A stretch of 64,000 nucleotides of DNA from Marinoscillum luteum (GCF_044005705.1 NZ_JBIPKE010000020.1:248001-312000), one strand, 5' to 3'. Positions 8,778-18,260 are shown, counted from the stretch's first letter. The notes: generated by a model not told the origin, from the letters alone. Made by a program: numbers and translations.

Positions 8778-10414
8778 GGGGTAAACATTTGTGGGTGTTC
8801 GTCTTCGAAAGGTGTAAGTGCTTGCAAATATCTGGCAAAAGAAAGGATACTTGCTTCATCAAAGTGATTTCCTATCAAAGTAATTGTTCCCGAACTTCCA
8901 GCTTCATAAGATCCATTAGGCAGCACTACACACGGATGCCCCGTCAGGTTGGTCATCAGGAGCTGATCACCGCCAAAACTGGGAGCAATCAGCACATCGA
9001 TATCAGCCATCATCTCATTGAATTGCTGAACCAGTAAATAGCGTAATCTATTAGCCTGTATGTACTCTACGGCAGGGATGAACCGGGCACTCCTCAAGAC
9101 ATTTGGCCAGGCATTGATGATCTGACGGGTAAGTTCATCATCCTGATTGCTCCGGGTAAGCTCATCGAAAGCCGCGGCAGCCTCTGCGGAGAGGATGAAT
9201 CCGAGGGCGCTTGTGGGGATCTCAGCAGGCAGCTCCTTTTCGATCATTTTTATCCCCTGATTCCTGAGCAAAACCAATGTAGTACTATCATTGCTTTTGT
9301 TGTAACCGGAAGCTTCAAAAATCCCTTTCAAATAGCCCACCCTAAGGTTTTTTACCTTGTCCGCCTCATACTCATAATTGAATGGGTAGTCCTTTAGCAC
9401 TTCCAGGTCCTTGCCATCTGATCCCCTGATGGCATCAAAGACCAGAGCCAGATCCGTGGCATCCCTGCACATGGGCCCGAGCTTATCCATGCTCCAGCTC
9501 AGTGCCATCGCTCCATATTTGCTCACCCGACCAAAGGTGGGTCGCAATCCCATGATCCCACATCTGTTGGATGGTGACACGATAGATCCCCACGTTTCAC
9601 TGCCGATGGCAAAAGGCACCAGACCGGCGGCCACTGCAGAAGCCGGACCAGCGGATGAGCCACTGCTGCCCTGCTCCAGATTCCATGGGTTTTTGGTGAC
9701 ACCACCATACCACACATCACCCCAGGCCAGTGCGCCCAATGTAAGTTTGGCCACCAGCACCGCGCCAGCTGCTTCCAACTTCTCCACCACTGTGGCAGTA
9801 TAGTTGATTTCCTGATCTTTAAAAGGCATAGCTCCCCAGGTGGTTTTATACCCTTCTACCGCCAATAAATCCTTCACGCCATAGGGAATGCCGTGCAATG
9901 GGCCTCTGTACCTTCCTGCTGCTATTTCCTCATCTGCCTGTTTGGCCTGCTCCATGGCGAGCTCTTCAGTCAACGACACCACACACTGCAGGGTATCCCC
10001 AAATCGCTTCAATCTGCTCAGATACATCTTCGTCAGTTCCAGTGAAGTTACTTTTCTTGTTTGCAGTAGAACTGACAGTTCGGCCACCGAGTAGAATGCC
10101 AACTCCTCTATTTTGGCGGGCATCTCCACCTGGCCAGGTAGCTGAAAATCCACCTCCAACTGTTCAGATGAAATATAATCGAGGTTTACAGGAGGCACGA
10201 ACACCAGCGAATACGGGAGGTCGTTGGGTAGGGGTTGCATGCGAATTTTTTGAAAATCCGAAAGGTTATCCTCCAACCCTCCACGTAGTGAATCCACTTC
10301 CTCCTGAGTAAAATCCAGTCCGAAGAGCTTCATGGCCTGAAAAATGGAATCCTGCTGACCCTGAACAACCAATACACTCAGGCAGGTTATAACAGTGAAA
10401 ATAAGTTTTCTCAT
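8774..10414 (-). CDS. Exported amidase-signature enzyme
   Basis: Serine amidohydrolase of the amidase-signature family (about 546 aa), hydrolysing an amide bond through a Ser-cisSer-Lys triad. The Lys is in YGVKDLLA, and the serines are in the Gly/Ser-rich EQGSSGSSAGPAS stretch followed by IGSETWGS. A signal peptide (MRKLIFTVITCLSVLVVQG) indicates export, unlike the cytosolic GatA. I prefer the ATG at 10414 over one at 10450 because it places the signal peptide at the N-terminus. An N-terminal extension of about 90 residues precedes the catalytic domain, as in periplasmic amidases of this phylum. The next gene (AI-2E permease) overlaps by 4 bp. Substrate unknown. Confidence 0.85.
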   Translation of the reverse strand: MRKLIFTVITCLSVLVVQGQQDSIFQAMKLFGLDFTQEEVDSLRGGLEDNLSDFQKIRMQPLPNDLPYSLVFVPPVNLDYISSEQLEVDFQLPGQVEMPAKIEELAFYSVAELSVLLQTRKVTSLELTKMYLSRLKRFGDTLQCVVSLTEELAMEQAKQADEEIAAGRYRGPLHGIPYGVKDLLAVEGYKTTWGAMPFKDQEINYTATVVEKLEAAGAVLVAKLTLGALAWGDVWYGGVTKNPWNLEQGSSGSSAGPASAVAAGLVPFAIGSETWGSIVSPSNRCGIMGLRPTFGRVSKYGAMALSWSMDKLGPMCRDATDLALVFDAIRGSDGKDLEVLKDYPFNYEYEADKVKNLRVGYLKGIFEASGYNKSNDSTTLVLLRNQGIKMIEKELPAEIPTSALGFILSAEAAAAFDELTRSNQDDELTRQIINAWPNVLRSARFIPAVEYIQANRLRYLLVQQFNEMMADIDVLIAPSFGGDQLLMTNLTGHPCVVLPNGSYEAGSSGTITLIGNHFDEASILSFARYLQALTPFEDEHPQMFTP

Positions 10415-10551
10415 GACTTTGATAATTTGAAGGGTTTCAAGAGCAGACATACTCCAAAATAAGGAGCTATTTGCTCTTTCACATGATCAGGAAGAAAGGT
10501 AAGACAGGAAATCCATTTTTCGCCGGTGGCGGATGAAGAAAGTTGAGTAGT

Positions 10552-10785
10552 CAAACAAAAAGGGCAGGCCTCTTGCGAAACCTGCCCTTCTCATTTCATA
10601 GGCACCGTAGCCCCTATCAAATGCCAAACTACTGTTCGGATGCCCTCTAAAGTTTATTCCAGGGAAACCCCAAAATTTTCTTCAAAATTGACCTTCGAGC
10701 CACGCTAAGCGATGCCTTAGCGTTCACCTAACTTTTGCCCTACTGGCCAAGAAACTGACGTTTCAGCTTCCTATCCCTCGTTTGG
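10552..10785 (-). ncRNA. Candidate small non-coding RNA with own promoter and terminator
   Basis: No open reading frame explains this 453-base gap (10451-10903), but the minus strand has all parts of a stand-alone RNA gene. A -33 TTTG (complement of 10818-10821) and a -7 TACCTTAG (complement of 10791-10798) are separated by 19 bases. About 230 bases later comes a strong intrinsic terminator: the 8-bp stem AGGGCAGG/CCTGCCCT, then TTTTTGTTTG on the minus strand. Internal hairpins include ACGCTAAG/CTTAGCGT (near 10703-10724) and CCGAAC/GTTTGG. I see neither the RNase P nor the SRP signature. A 6S-like RNA or a long leader with attenuator for the amidase gene are the main alternatives. The rest of the gap shows nothing else. 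Confidence 0.5.
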
Positions 10786-10790
10786 TAATT

Positions 10791-10821
10791 CTAAGGTAGC
10801 ATCAATATTTACAATCACAAA
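10791..10821 (-). promoter_or_regulatory. Promoter of the candidate small RNA
   Basis: On the minus strand: TTTG, 19 bases, TACCTTAG. This matches TTTG-N19-TAnnTTTG with one mismatch in the -7 box, and no start codon follows within 300 bases. Confidence 0.5.
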
Positions 10822-11005
10822 GTTTTGATTATCAATGTTTTCCACCAGTTTTCCATAGGCTTATACCCTGGTTATACCCGGCTTTTGCACAGTCTTATCC
10901 ACAATGTGCCCTGTTTTGTTAAAAAAAGCTAAAGACACTGCCACTCATGTAACTTCCGCATCCTTAGGTCGGTACTCTCAGTTAACTCAACCAAACCTAA
11001 AGGTC

Positions 11006-13378
11006 ATGATCAAGAACTACCTAAAAATCACCCTCCGACATTTACTGAGGCAACCGGGCTACGCCGCTCTTAACATTCTGGGCCTCACCATCGGTATTGT
11101 GTCCAGCCTTCTCATTGTACTCTACCTCTACCATGAGGTCAGTTTCGATCAGCAACATACCAAAGCTGATCGCATCTACCGGATTTCTTCAGACATCAAG
11201 GAGCCAGATAATGCCTTCAGATGGGCAGTGACCCAACTTCCATTGGGTAGAACTGTGAAAAGTGAATTTTCCGAAGTGGAACAATATGTGAGGTTTATCG
11301 GAAACGGACGCACCCGATTTTCGAAAAACGATATCAGCTACTATGAAGAAAACATTTTCATGGTGGACAGTACGGTCTTCAATGTTTTTGACTTTAATCT
11401 GACCTCCGGAGACCCTCAAACCGCACTGGAGGGCCCCAACTCCATAGTGATCAGCCAGAGCATGGCCGATAAAATCTTTAAGGGAGAAAACCCCATAGGA
11501 CAACTGCTCAAAACAGATCGCAACAGTCTGGAGATTACCGGGGTATTCGCTGATGTACCCAAAAATTCCCACATTCGGCCTAATGCCATGATTTCGGCAA
11601 GCACCGCAGATCGAAACAATTCTCAAAACTGGGGCGGATTTGGGATATACACCTATGTATTACTCAACGAAGGAGCCGACCCTGCTGACGTAGAGGCCAA
11701 ACTCAATGACATCATTGAAAAGTATGTGGCCGTCATCTTTGATCAGTTCGGTATCAAAATTCGATACGAGATGATCAATATTGCCGACATTCACCTCTAC
11801 TCCACTTTTCAGGGAGAGCCCGAGCCCCTCGGCAATATCAAATACATCTACATTTTCGGGGCAGTAGCCATCTTCCTGATCCTCATCGCCAGCATCAACT
11901 ACATGAACCTTTCTACCGCCAGGTCTATGAAACGCGCACTGGAAGTCGGTATCCGAAAGGTAATGGGTGCTCAGCGCGGCATGCTCATCCGACAATTTAT
12001 GACAGAGTCCATTCTGCTCACAGTCTTCGCACTTTTTCTGAGCCTGCTGCTCCTACTAATTCTCGTACCCGTGCTGAACAATCAGCTGCAAACCAACCTC
12101 AGTATTGGCAATTTGCTAGCCCCGGGTGTACTTCTAGCCATTGGCATCATGTTTCTCATCACAGGTGTTCTCAGTGGTAGCTACCCGGCATTTTATCTTT
12201 CAGCCTTCAAGCCCATTGTGGTACTCAAAGGAAAGGGAGGCCGCGCCGGCAACAAAGTACTCAGAAGTATCCTCGTGGGCATTCAGTTTGCTATTTCCAT
12301 TTTCATGCTGGTGGGCACACTCATTATCTACGATCAGATGCAGTATCTCCGACACAAAGACCTGGGATTCGACAAAGATCAGGTACTGAGATTGGTATTG
12401 GACAATGATGCTGCTCGTGAGAAATGGCCAGTACTCAAAAACAAACTACTGGAAAACCCCAACATCAAGGGAGCCACTACCTCCACCACTTCCCCCGGAC
12501 GTGGATTTGGTAAAAATGTCATGAGCGTGGAGACCAACGACGGCACAATGGAACAGTATGGTGTCGATTCTTACGGAATCGATTATGATTACTTGCCGGT
12601 ATTAGGAATTGATCTAGCTGCCGGTAGAAACATCTCTTCCAATTACCCCACAGACACTGCTTCAGCGGTAATGATCAACGAAGCTATGGTGGCCCGTATG
12701 GGGTGGTCAGACCCTATTGGGAAAAAGTTTCAGTTTGACCAGGACAGCACCAAATTTCACAAGGTCGTGGGAGTGGTCAAAGACTTTCACCAACGATCTC
12801 TGTACGACCCCATTGAAGCACTTCTCTTTATTCCGAGCCTGAACAACTCCAATGTGCTGATAAAAGTAGGTGGTGACTTAAACGCTTCCATTCGCAGCAT
12901 AGAGACTATCTGGAATGAGGTATTTCCCAATATGCCCTTTGAATACAGCTTTTTGGATGAAGACTTCATGGAGCAGTATGAAACTGACCAGCTCAGAGGA
13001 CGCCTGTTCCTTGGTTTTTCGGTGATGATGATTTTCATCGCCTGCCTGGGGCTCCTGGGCCTTGCTTCTTTTATCGCGGAGCAGCGCACCAAGGAAATCA
13101 GTATCAGAAAAGTGCTGGGTGCCAATGTTTCTGGTCTGGTGACCCTGCTGGTTAAGGATTTCATCATCCTTGTCGCATTGGGAGCCTTACCGGCCTTTGG
13201 GTTTGCTTACTACTTCATGGGTGAATGGCTGGACACCTTCGAATACCACGTAGAGATGAATTATCTGCTCTATATTCTGGTGCTCGTTATCATCTCAGCC
13301 ATCACGGTGGTCACCACCGGATACCATGCGCTGCGGGCCGCCAGCAGCAATCCTGCAGAGAACCTGAAATACGAATAA
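11006..13378 (+). CDS. FtsX/MacB-type ABC transporter permease
   Basis: Large membrane protein of about 790 aa with two FtsX-type permease halves. The first transmembrane segment is near residue 21, a large periplasmic MacB-like core follows, then three helices (about 285-420), a fourth helix (about 425-445), a second periplasmic core, and three more helices up to the C-terminus. The repeated motifs VGIRKVMGA and ISIRKVLGA, each after a periplasmic domain, are family hallmarks. Such permeases pair with an ATP-binding subunit for peptide, lipid or antibiotic export; no ATPase gene is adjacent, so the partner is encoded elsewhere. I chose the ATG at 11006 because upstream residues look non-coding and the conserved KNYLKIxLR start follows directly. 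Confidence 0.9.
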   Translation: MIKNYLKITLRHLLRQPGYAALNILGLTIGIVSSLLIVLYLYHEVSFDQQHTKADRIYRISSDIKEPDNAFRWAVTQLPLGRTVKSEFSEVEQYVRFIGNGRTRFSKNDISYYEENIFMVDSTVFNVFDFNLTSGDPQTALEGPNSIVISQSMADKIFKGENPIGQLLKTDRNSLEITGVFADVPKNSHIRPNAMISASTADRNNSQNWGGFGIYTYVLLNEGADPADVEAKLNDIIEKYVAVIFDQFGIKIRYEMINIADIHLYSTFQGEPEPLGNIKYIYIFGAVAIFLILIASINYMNLSTARSMKRALEVGIRKVMGAQRGMLIRQFMTESILLTVFALFLSLLLLLILVPVLNNQLQTNLSIGNLLAPGVLLAIGIMFLITGVLSGSYPAFYLSAFKPIVVLKGKGGRAGNKVLRSILVGIQFAISIFMLVGTLIIYDQMQYLRHKDLGFDKDQVLRLVLDNDAAREKWPVLKNKLLENPNIKGATTSTTSPGRGFGKNVMSVETNDGTMEQYGVDSYGIDYDYLPVLGIDLAAGRNISSNYPTDTASAVMINEAMVARMGWSDPIGKKFQFDQDSTKFHKVVGVVKDFHQRSLYDPIEALLFIPSLNNSNVLIKVGGDLNASIRSIETIWNEVFPNMPFEYSFLDEDFMEQYETDQLRGRLFLGFSVMMIFIACLGLLGLASFIAEQRTKEISIRKVLGANVSGLVTLLVKDFIILVALGALPAFGFAYYFMGEWLDTFEYHVEMNYLLYILVLVIISAITVVTTGYHALRAASSNPAENLKYE

Positions 13379-13391
13379 GTTAAGTGACAGA

Positions 13392-13440
13392 AGCAGGGCC
13401 TGGGAGTATAGAATCGCTTTCTGGCCCTGCTTTATATTTT
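13392..13440 (+). terminator. Intrinsic terminator after the FtsX-type permease
   Basis: AGCAGGGCC and GGCCCTGCT form a perfect 9-bp stem with a 22-base loop, followed by a T-rich tail (TTATATTTT). It sits just after the permease stop and before the deacetylase gene. Confidence 0.65.
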
Positions 13441-13457
13441 GTCGCTAGCTTTAACTT

Positions 13458-14381
13458 ATGAAACAAGCATTCGCCCTTCTGCTTGCCGCCCTGGGCTTCT
13501 TCCAGGTGGCAGCTCAAAAAAAGGTAGCCATCACCTATGATGACCTGGTCCTCAATGGGCCCTATATTTCTCTGGAGCATACCATAGCGGTCAATCAGCA
13601 AATCATCGCTGATTGCGCAACGTTTGGTGTCCCGGCAGTAGGCTTTGTCAATGAAAAGAAACTTGATGTTACTGGTGAAACAGTCGCCAGAATAAACATT
13701 TTGAAGTCCTGGCTGGATGCGGGCCTCGAGCTCGGCAATCATACCTATAGTCATCCTTCGCTCTCCAGAACCCCTCTGGAGGAATATCAAAATGATGTGA
13801 TCAAAGGTGAGGAGGTCACAAAGGCGCTCATGGAAGAACGTGGACTAACCCTGAGATACTTCCGGCACCCATACCTTCATACAGGCCCGGACAGTACCAC
13901 CAAGGCCTCCTTCGAAGCTTTTCTAAGTGCTAGGGCTTATGAAATAGCTCCGGTGACCGTGGATGGTTCAGACTACATATTCAATACAGTATATGTGGAT
14001 GCACTCCGGGCCGGAGACACCTCCCTCATGCAAAGAACAGGCGCCGCCTATGTAGCCCATACCCTTCGAATGTTTGACTTCATGGAAGAAGTAGCCAAAG
14101 AGGTGATAGGAAGAAACATTGCCCACGTTTACCTGTGCCATGCCAATGCCATCAATGCCGACTATATGGGCATCCTCTATCAGGAACTAAAGCAGCGTGG
14201 ATATGAGTTTACCTCATTGAAAGAAGTATTGCAAGATGAGGCCTACCAGCGCAAGGATTACTATTTGGGCAAATGGGGCATCAGTTGGCTTTATCGGTGG
14301 GACAAGGAAAAATCGACAGAATGGTTGAAAATAGAACCGGAAATTGATCAGGAAATTTTATCCTTGTATAACAATCGATAA
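13458..14381 (+). CDS. Exported polysaccharide deacetylase (NodB homology, CE4)
   Basis: Predicted metal-dependent deacetylase of N- or O-acetylated glycans (307 aa). A signal peptide ending near VAAQ directs it out of the cytoplasm. CE4 motifs are visible: TYDD (motif 1, near residue 28), NHTYSHPSL (motif 2, metal-binding His pair, near 94-98), and RYFRHPYLHTG (motif 3). The region HVYLCHANAIN near 225 carries a late His typical of motif 5. The gene stands alone between a terminator and the cysE operon. Whether it acts on peptidoglycan or on an exopolysaccharide cannot be told from the sequence. Confidence 0.85.
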   Translation: MKQAFALLLAALGFFQVAAQKKVAITYDDLVLNGPYISLEHTIAVNQQIIADCATFGVPAVGFVNEKKLDVTGETVARINILKSWLDAGLELGNHTYSHPSLSRTPLEEYQNDVIKGEEVTKALMEERGLTLRYFRHPYLHTGPDSTTKASFEAFLSARAYEIAPVTVDGSDYIFNTVYVDALRAGDTSLMQRTGAAYVAHTLRMFDFMEEVAKEVIGRNIAHVYLCHANAINADYMGILYQELKQRGYEFTSLKEVLQDEAYQRKDYYLGKWGISWLYRWDKEKSTEWLKIEPEIDQEILSLYNNR

Positions 14382-14478
14382 AATCTGAAAACCCCGTAAA
14401 TGTGCGCTGCACGACTTTTTGAAATAAACATTAATCCATCACCCCACGTTCGAGTTTTAATTATGTAATCAAAGACAC

Positions 14479-15315
14479 ATGATGGACCAAAATTTCATCC
14501 ATAAGATTTTTCACTCACATCAGGAATACACCAAAATCCCGGCCACATCATCCATCATTGGATTTTTCAATGATCTACTCGGTGTATTGTTTCCTGATTT
14601 TTCCAGCCACCCAGCCAAATCTGAAGAGCAAGTAGGACAGATTCTCGAACAGCTTCAAACCAAACTCAAGAGTATTCTCACCAATAACATATCATTGTCC
14701 GGAGACAACAAGCAGGAAATCATTGAGGCTTTCTTCACCAGTCTTCCGGTACTCTATGATCGGCTGGCGCTGGATATCGAAGCGATGTTTCAAGGCGACC
14801 CTGCCGCGTCAGATCACTCAGAGATCATTCGCTCCTATCCTGGCTTTTATGCCATTGCCTCCTACCGCCTGGCTCATGAGCTGGCGCTCCTGGGGGTAAA
14901 AAACATCCCGAGGATCATCACGGAGCATGCCCACAGCAAAACCGGAATAGACATACACCCCAATGCCATCATTGGTGAGCACTTTTGCATTGACCATGGC
15001 ACCGGGATAGTAATCGGGGAAACGACCGTGATCGGCAAACACGTAAAAATCTACCAGGGAGTAACTCTGGGAGCACTCAGTGTGGATAAAAAAGACGCTA
15101 AAGTAAAACGTCACCCTACCATTGAGGACCATGTGGTCATCTATGCGGGTGCTACCATTTTGGGAGGAAAAACGCGCATAGGCAAACACTCCATTATCGG
15201 TGGAAACGTATGGCTCACCAAGAGCATCCCGGCCAATTCGAGAGTGTATTATCAGGCCCTGATGCATGAAGACAATGAATCCAAACCAGACCTGATCATC
15301 GTAAAGCAAGCCTGA
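14479..15315 (+). CDS. cysE: Serine O-acetyltransferase
   Basis: Transfers acetyl from acetyl-CoA to L-serine to give O-acetylserine, the first step of cysteine synthesis (278 aa, cytosolic). The N-terminal alpha-helical SATase domain covers about 1-140. It is followed by hexapeptide repeats of the left-handed beta-helix, with DIHPNAIIGEHFCIDHGTG and VTLGALS as catalytic-site signatures. His residues of HPTIEDHVVIYAGATILGG lie in the acetyl-CoA groove. Only 3 bases separate it from cysM, which makes a two-step cysteine operon. Confidence 0.93.
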   Translation: MMDQNFIHKIFHSHQEYTKIPATSSIIGFFNDLLGVLFPDFSSHPAKSEEQVGQILEQLQTKLKSILTNNISLSGDNKQEIIEAFFTSLPVLYDRLALDIEAMFQGDPAASDHSEIIRSYPGFYAIASYRLAHELALLGVKNIPRIITEHAHSKTGIDIHPNAIIGEHFCIDHGTGIVIGETTVIGKHVKIYQGVTLGALSVDKKDAKVKRHPTIEDHVVIYAGATILGGKTRIGKHSIIGGNVWLTKSIPANSRVYYQALMHEDNESKPDLIIVKQA

Positions 15316-15318
15316 TCC

Positions 15319-16197
15319 ATGAATTTACTAGACCTGATAGGAAATACTCCCCTGGTGGAGATTACCAAAATCAATCAAAAACCCGGAGTGAAAATCTTCG
15401 GTAAGCTGGAAGGTCAAAATCCGGGCGGCAGTGTCAAAGACCGGGCGGCTTTTGGCATGATCAGCGAAGCCCTCAAACGGGGTGACATCAAAAAGGGCGA
15501 CCGACTGATAGAAGCCACCAGTGGCAATACCGGTATTGCGCTGGCCATGATTGCACAGTCGGCAGGACTACACATGACCCTGCTGATGCCTGAAAACAGC
15601 ACGGTGGAGCGCATTCAGGCTATGAGGGCCTATGGTGCGGAGGTGATTCTCACCCCTGCCGAACGAACCATAGAATACTCAAGGGAGCTGGCGGAAGAAA
15701 AAGCCACCAAAGAGGGTTATTTCATGCTCAATCAGTTTGCCAATCCGGACAACTACGGCATGCATTACAAAACCACAGGCCCGGAAATCTGGAGAGACAC
15801 CGAAGGTCAGGTGACCCATTTTGTCTCCGCCATGGGCACCACGGGCACCATTATGGGGGTTTCCCGATACTTGAAAGAACAAAACCCCGACATACAGATC
15901 GTGGGAACACAACCCACCGAAGGCTCCTCTATCCCAGGCATCAGGCGATGGTCACCAGAATTTCTTCCTAAAATCTTTGACCCTAAACGAGTAGACAGAG
16001 TGATCGATGTGAGCGAAACGGCCGCCAGAAACATGGCCAGAAGGCTGGCAAGAGAAGAAGCCATCCTCTCAGGAATGAGTAGCGGTGGAGCACTCACTGC
16101 CGCATTGCAGGTAGCTGAAGAAATCGATCATGGGTTGATTGTTTTCATTGTCTGCGACATAGGAGAAAGATACCTGAGCTCCGGACTGTTTGATTGA
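15319..16197 (+). CDS. cysM: Cysteine synthase B
   Basis: PLP enzyme (292 aa) that converts O-acetylserine plus sulfide, or thiosulfate for CysM types, to cysteine. The PLP Lys lies in GGSVKDRAAFG (about residue 42). SGNTGIALA binds the substrate carboxylate and GTTGTIMG the phosphate. The shorter length and the GERYLSSGLFD ending fit the CysM rather than the CysK subgroup. It is directly downstream of cysE, probably translationally coupled. No regulator is adjacent. Confidence 0.93.
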   Translation: MNLLDLIGNTPLVEITKINQKPGVKIFGKLEGQNPGGSVKDRAAFGMISEALKRGDIKKGDRLIEATSGNTGIALAMIAQSAGLHMTLLMPENSTVERIQAMRAYGAEVILTPAERTIEYSRELAEEKATKEGYFMLNQFANPDNYGMHYKTTGPEIWRDTEGQVTHFVSAMGTTGTIMGVSRYLKEQNPDIQIVGTQPTEGSSIPGIRRWSPEFLPKIFDPKRVDRVIDVSETAARNMARRLAREEAILSGMSSGGALTAALQVAEEIDHGLIVFIVCDIGERYLSSGLFD

Positions 16198-16243
16198 AAC
16201 CAAAATCCGCTCTTCACAGTTCTAATCTAAATTTTACAAAACG

Positions 16244-17248
16244 ATGAACAAAGCCATCAAAAATATAAAGCCACTTGGCTTCCCATGGGAAACTCAGGAT
16301 CCCTTCCTTTTTTGTGTATACCACAAAGATGATTACCCAAAAGGGAACGCTCAGATGGGCCCAGATGCATCGCTTTCAGGTCGTAATCTCGGTCAGGATT
16401 TTGACCCTTCCAATGCGTGGAGAATGTACCACGGCGATACGGTGCCAGGATTTCCACAGCACCCACATCGCGGATTTGAAACTGTGACTGTCGTACCCAA
16501 GGGGCTGGTAGATCACTCTGATTCGCTGGGTGCAGCAGGCCGGTTTGGCAACGGAGATGTGCAGTGGATGACTGCCGGAAAAGGTGTGAATCACTGCGAA
16601 ATGTTTCCTTTGCTCAAGCAAGACGAAGAAAACCCTCTGCTCCTCTTTCAGATTTGGCTTAACCTGCCCTCAAAGAGCAAGTTTGTGGAACCTCACTTTG
16701 CCATGCTCTGGAACGAGAAAATTCCGGTGTACAAATCGGATGATGGAAAAACCTCCGTCACCGTGGTGGCCGGAAACATTGGCGAGGTGAAAGCCCCCGC
16801 TCCTGCTCCCGACTCATGGGCAGCTGATCCCGCCCACGAAGTAGCCATCTGGACCATAAAAATGGATGCCAATGCCGAATGGGAATTACCCAAAGCAAGT
16901 GCAGGAGTCAATCGCTCCATCTATTTTTACCAGGGAGAATCCCTGACTATTAACGATGAGGTCTTACAATCCCATCAGTGCGTTGAACTAAACCCTTCAG
17001 AGACCGTCTCGCTCAAAAGTGGCACATCAGAAACCAGAATACTAATGCTCCAGGGTAAGCCCATTGGGGAACCCGTGGCTAAGTACGGCCCTTTTGTGAT
17101 GAATACTCAGGATGAAATCCGGCAAGCCCTTCAGGACTATCAGCGCACGCAATTTGGTGGATGGCCATGGCCCAAAAATGATCATGTTCATCCGCGTGAG
17201 CGCGGACGTTTCGCTAAACATGCGGATGGTCGTTTGGAGGAAATGTAG
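16244..17248 (+). CDS. Pirin family protein
   Basis: Bicupin of 334 aa. The N-terminal pirin cupin contains PHRGFETVTVV and GKGVNHCEMF, which provide the metal-binding His and Glu residues, and a C-terminal cupin follows from about residue 200. Bacterial pirins have been linked to quercetinase activity or to modulation of pyruvate metabolism; neither can be chosen here. At its N-terminus the gene carries a stretch (LGFPWETQDPFLF) common to the longer Bacteroidota pirins. It lies 46 bases after cysM, so it may or may not be part of that operon. Confidence 0.88.
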   Translation: MNKAIKNIKPLGFPWETQDPFLFCVYHKDDYPKGNAQMGPDASLSGRNLGQDFDPSNAWRMYHGDTVPGFPQHPHRGFETVTVVPKGLVDHSDSLGAAGRFGNGDVQWMTAGKGVNHCEMFPLLKQDEENPLLLFQIWLNLPSKSKFVEPHFAMLWNEKIPVYKSDDGKTSVTVVAGNIGEVKAPAPAPDSWAADPAHEVAIWTIKMDANAEWELPKASAGVNRSIYFYQGESLTINDEVLQSHQCVELNPSETVSLKSGTSETRILMLQGKPIGEPVAKYGPFVMNTQDEIRQALQDYQRTQFGGWPWPKNDHVHPRERGRFAKHADGRLEEM

Positions 17249-17310
17249 GATTGCATGGCAAACGATCTAATGATTTAATAACATTTCTCCTGCAAAAAAT
17301 CCAAATGGAA

Positions 17311-17341
17311 TTGACGTTGGTTGAAAAAAAAATTAGCTTTA
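17311..17341 (+). promoter_or_regulatory. Promoter before the ABM-like gene
   Basis: TTG (17311-17313), 20 bases, then TAGCTTTA (17334-17341): one mismatch to TAnnTTTG. The start codon follows 16 bases later. Confidence 0.5.
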
Positions 17342-17357
17342 GACAAACCCTTTACCC

Positions 17358-17666
17358 ATGAAGATATATCAGTTGATCTGGAGCTATGAATGCAAACCGG
17401 AAACGGCCGCCGAATTTGAAAAAGAGTATGCTCAAAATGGAGCCTGGTTCAAATTTTTTGAACCGTGCGACGACTTCCTGGGGCAGGACCTGGCCAAAAA
17501 CATAGAAACGGGGCATTACATACTTACTGATAAATGGATCTCCAGAGCCTCATACGAAGGCCACATAGCTGAGAACAAAGCAGAATATGACCGGCTCTGC
17601 GAACAGTTTAAGGCACTGTATGAAAAAGAGACTCTGATCGGGAGGTTTGAGACCGTTTCGTGGTGA
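17358..17666 (+). CDS. Small ABM-like (dimeric alpha-beta barrel) protein
   Basis: Cytosolic protein of 102 aa. The pattern of a first beta strand (IYQLIWSYECKPE), a helix with EFEKEYAQNGAW, and the closing strand with KWISRASYEGH resembles antibiotic-biosynthesis-monooxygenase-like ferredoxin folds, which dimerise. No catalytic residues are certain. It has its own promoter and is convergent with the broken UPF0316 gene, with only 3 bases between the two stops. Confidence 0.6.
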   Translation: MKIYQLIWSYECKPETAAEFEKEYAQNGAWFKFFEPCDDFLGQDLAKNIETGHYILTDKWISRASYEGHIAENKAEYDRLCEQFKALYEKETLIGRFETVSW

Positions 17667-17669
17667 TCT

Positions 17670-18260
17670 TTAGCGCCTGAATATGCGCCTGGTGGTGAAA
17701 CTGCGCTCATCCAGTATTTCATCATCACTCACTTTTTTGACACCCTCCACTGTGTAAAATGCCTTGGGGTTATAAGTTTTGATGACTTTGATGGTTTTCG
17801 GAAGTGCTTCTCTTTTGATCACCGTGAAGATGATATTCACCGCCCCTTCCTCTGAAGTAGCATCCACACTCGAAAATCGGAACTACTTTTCCCGGAAATA
17901 CTCAATGAGCTCTTTGGCTGGCTGTCTGGTGATCACCCGCACCACCACTCTGCCAATGGCCAGTTTTTCTTCAATGATCATCCCCACAAAAATCCCGGAT
18001 GCGAACCCTGAAGCATAAGCCAGGTAAGTGGGCCAGCTGGTGATATTCTGAAAAATCTGACTGATCGCCAAAATCCAGATCAGCGATTCGAAAAAGCCCA
18101 GGAAGGTGGAAATGGCCTTTTTGCTTTGAAGCATAAAGATGATCCGAATGGTGTTGATGGACACATCCATAATTCTGGACAGGAAAATCAACAGCGGCAA
18201 TAATACCCATTGAAAAGTTGATTGATCCATCCCTAAAAAATCTGCAAGTGATTGCCCCAT
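17670..18260 (-). pseudogene. UPF0316 (DUF5698 + DUF2179) membrane protein interrupted by an amber codon
   Basis: Two open stretches in the same frame together make a normal UPF0316 protein of about 196 residues. Residues 1-125 hold three transmembrane helices with the family phrases SRIMDVSINTIRIIF, GFFESLIWILAI and YASGFASGIFVGM. After an in-frame TAG (17883-17885), the frame continues without a break into the DUF2179 domain with NIIFTVIKRE and YNPKAFYTVEGV. A single substitution such as CAG to TAG would explain it. The downstream piece could restart at a GTG (17867), giving a separate 65-residue domain. So this is a recent pseudogene, a two-polypeptide form, or a base-call error. In intact homologues the DUF2179 part is thought to bind a ligand on the cytoplasmic side. 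Confidence 0.75.

Noticed and set aside
10552..10785. Naming the small RNA as 6S RNA or RNase P RNA
   Set aside because: No RNase P core motif was found, and a convincing 6S closing stem and central bubble could not be drawn by eye.
13380..13790. 136-residue minus-strand frame over the deacetylase start
   Set aside because: Opposite-strand shadow; the plus-strand product has clear CE4 motifs and a signal peptide.
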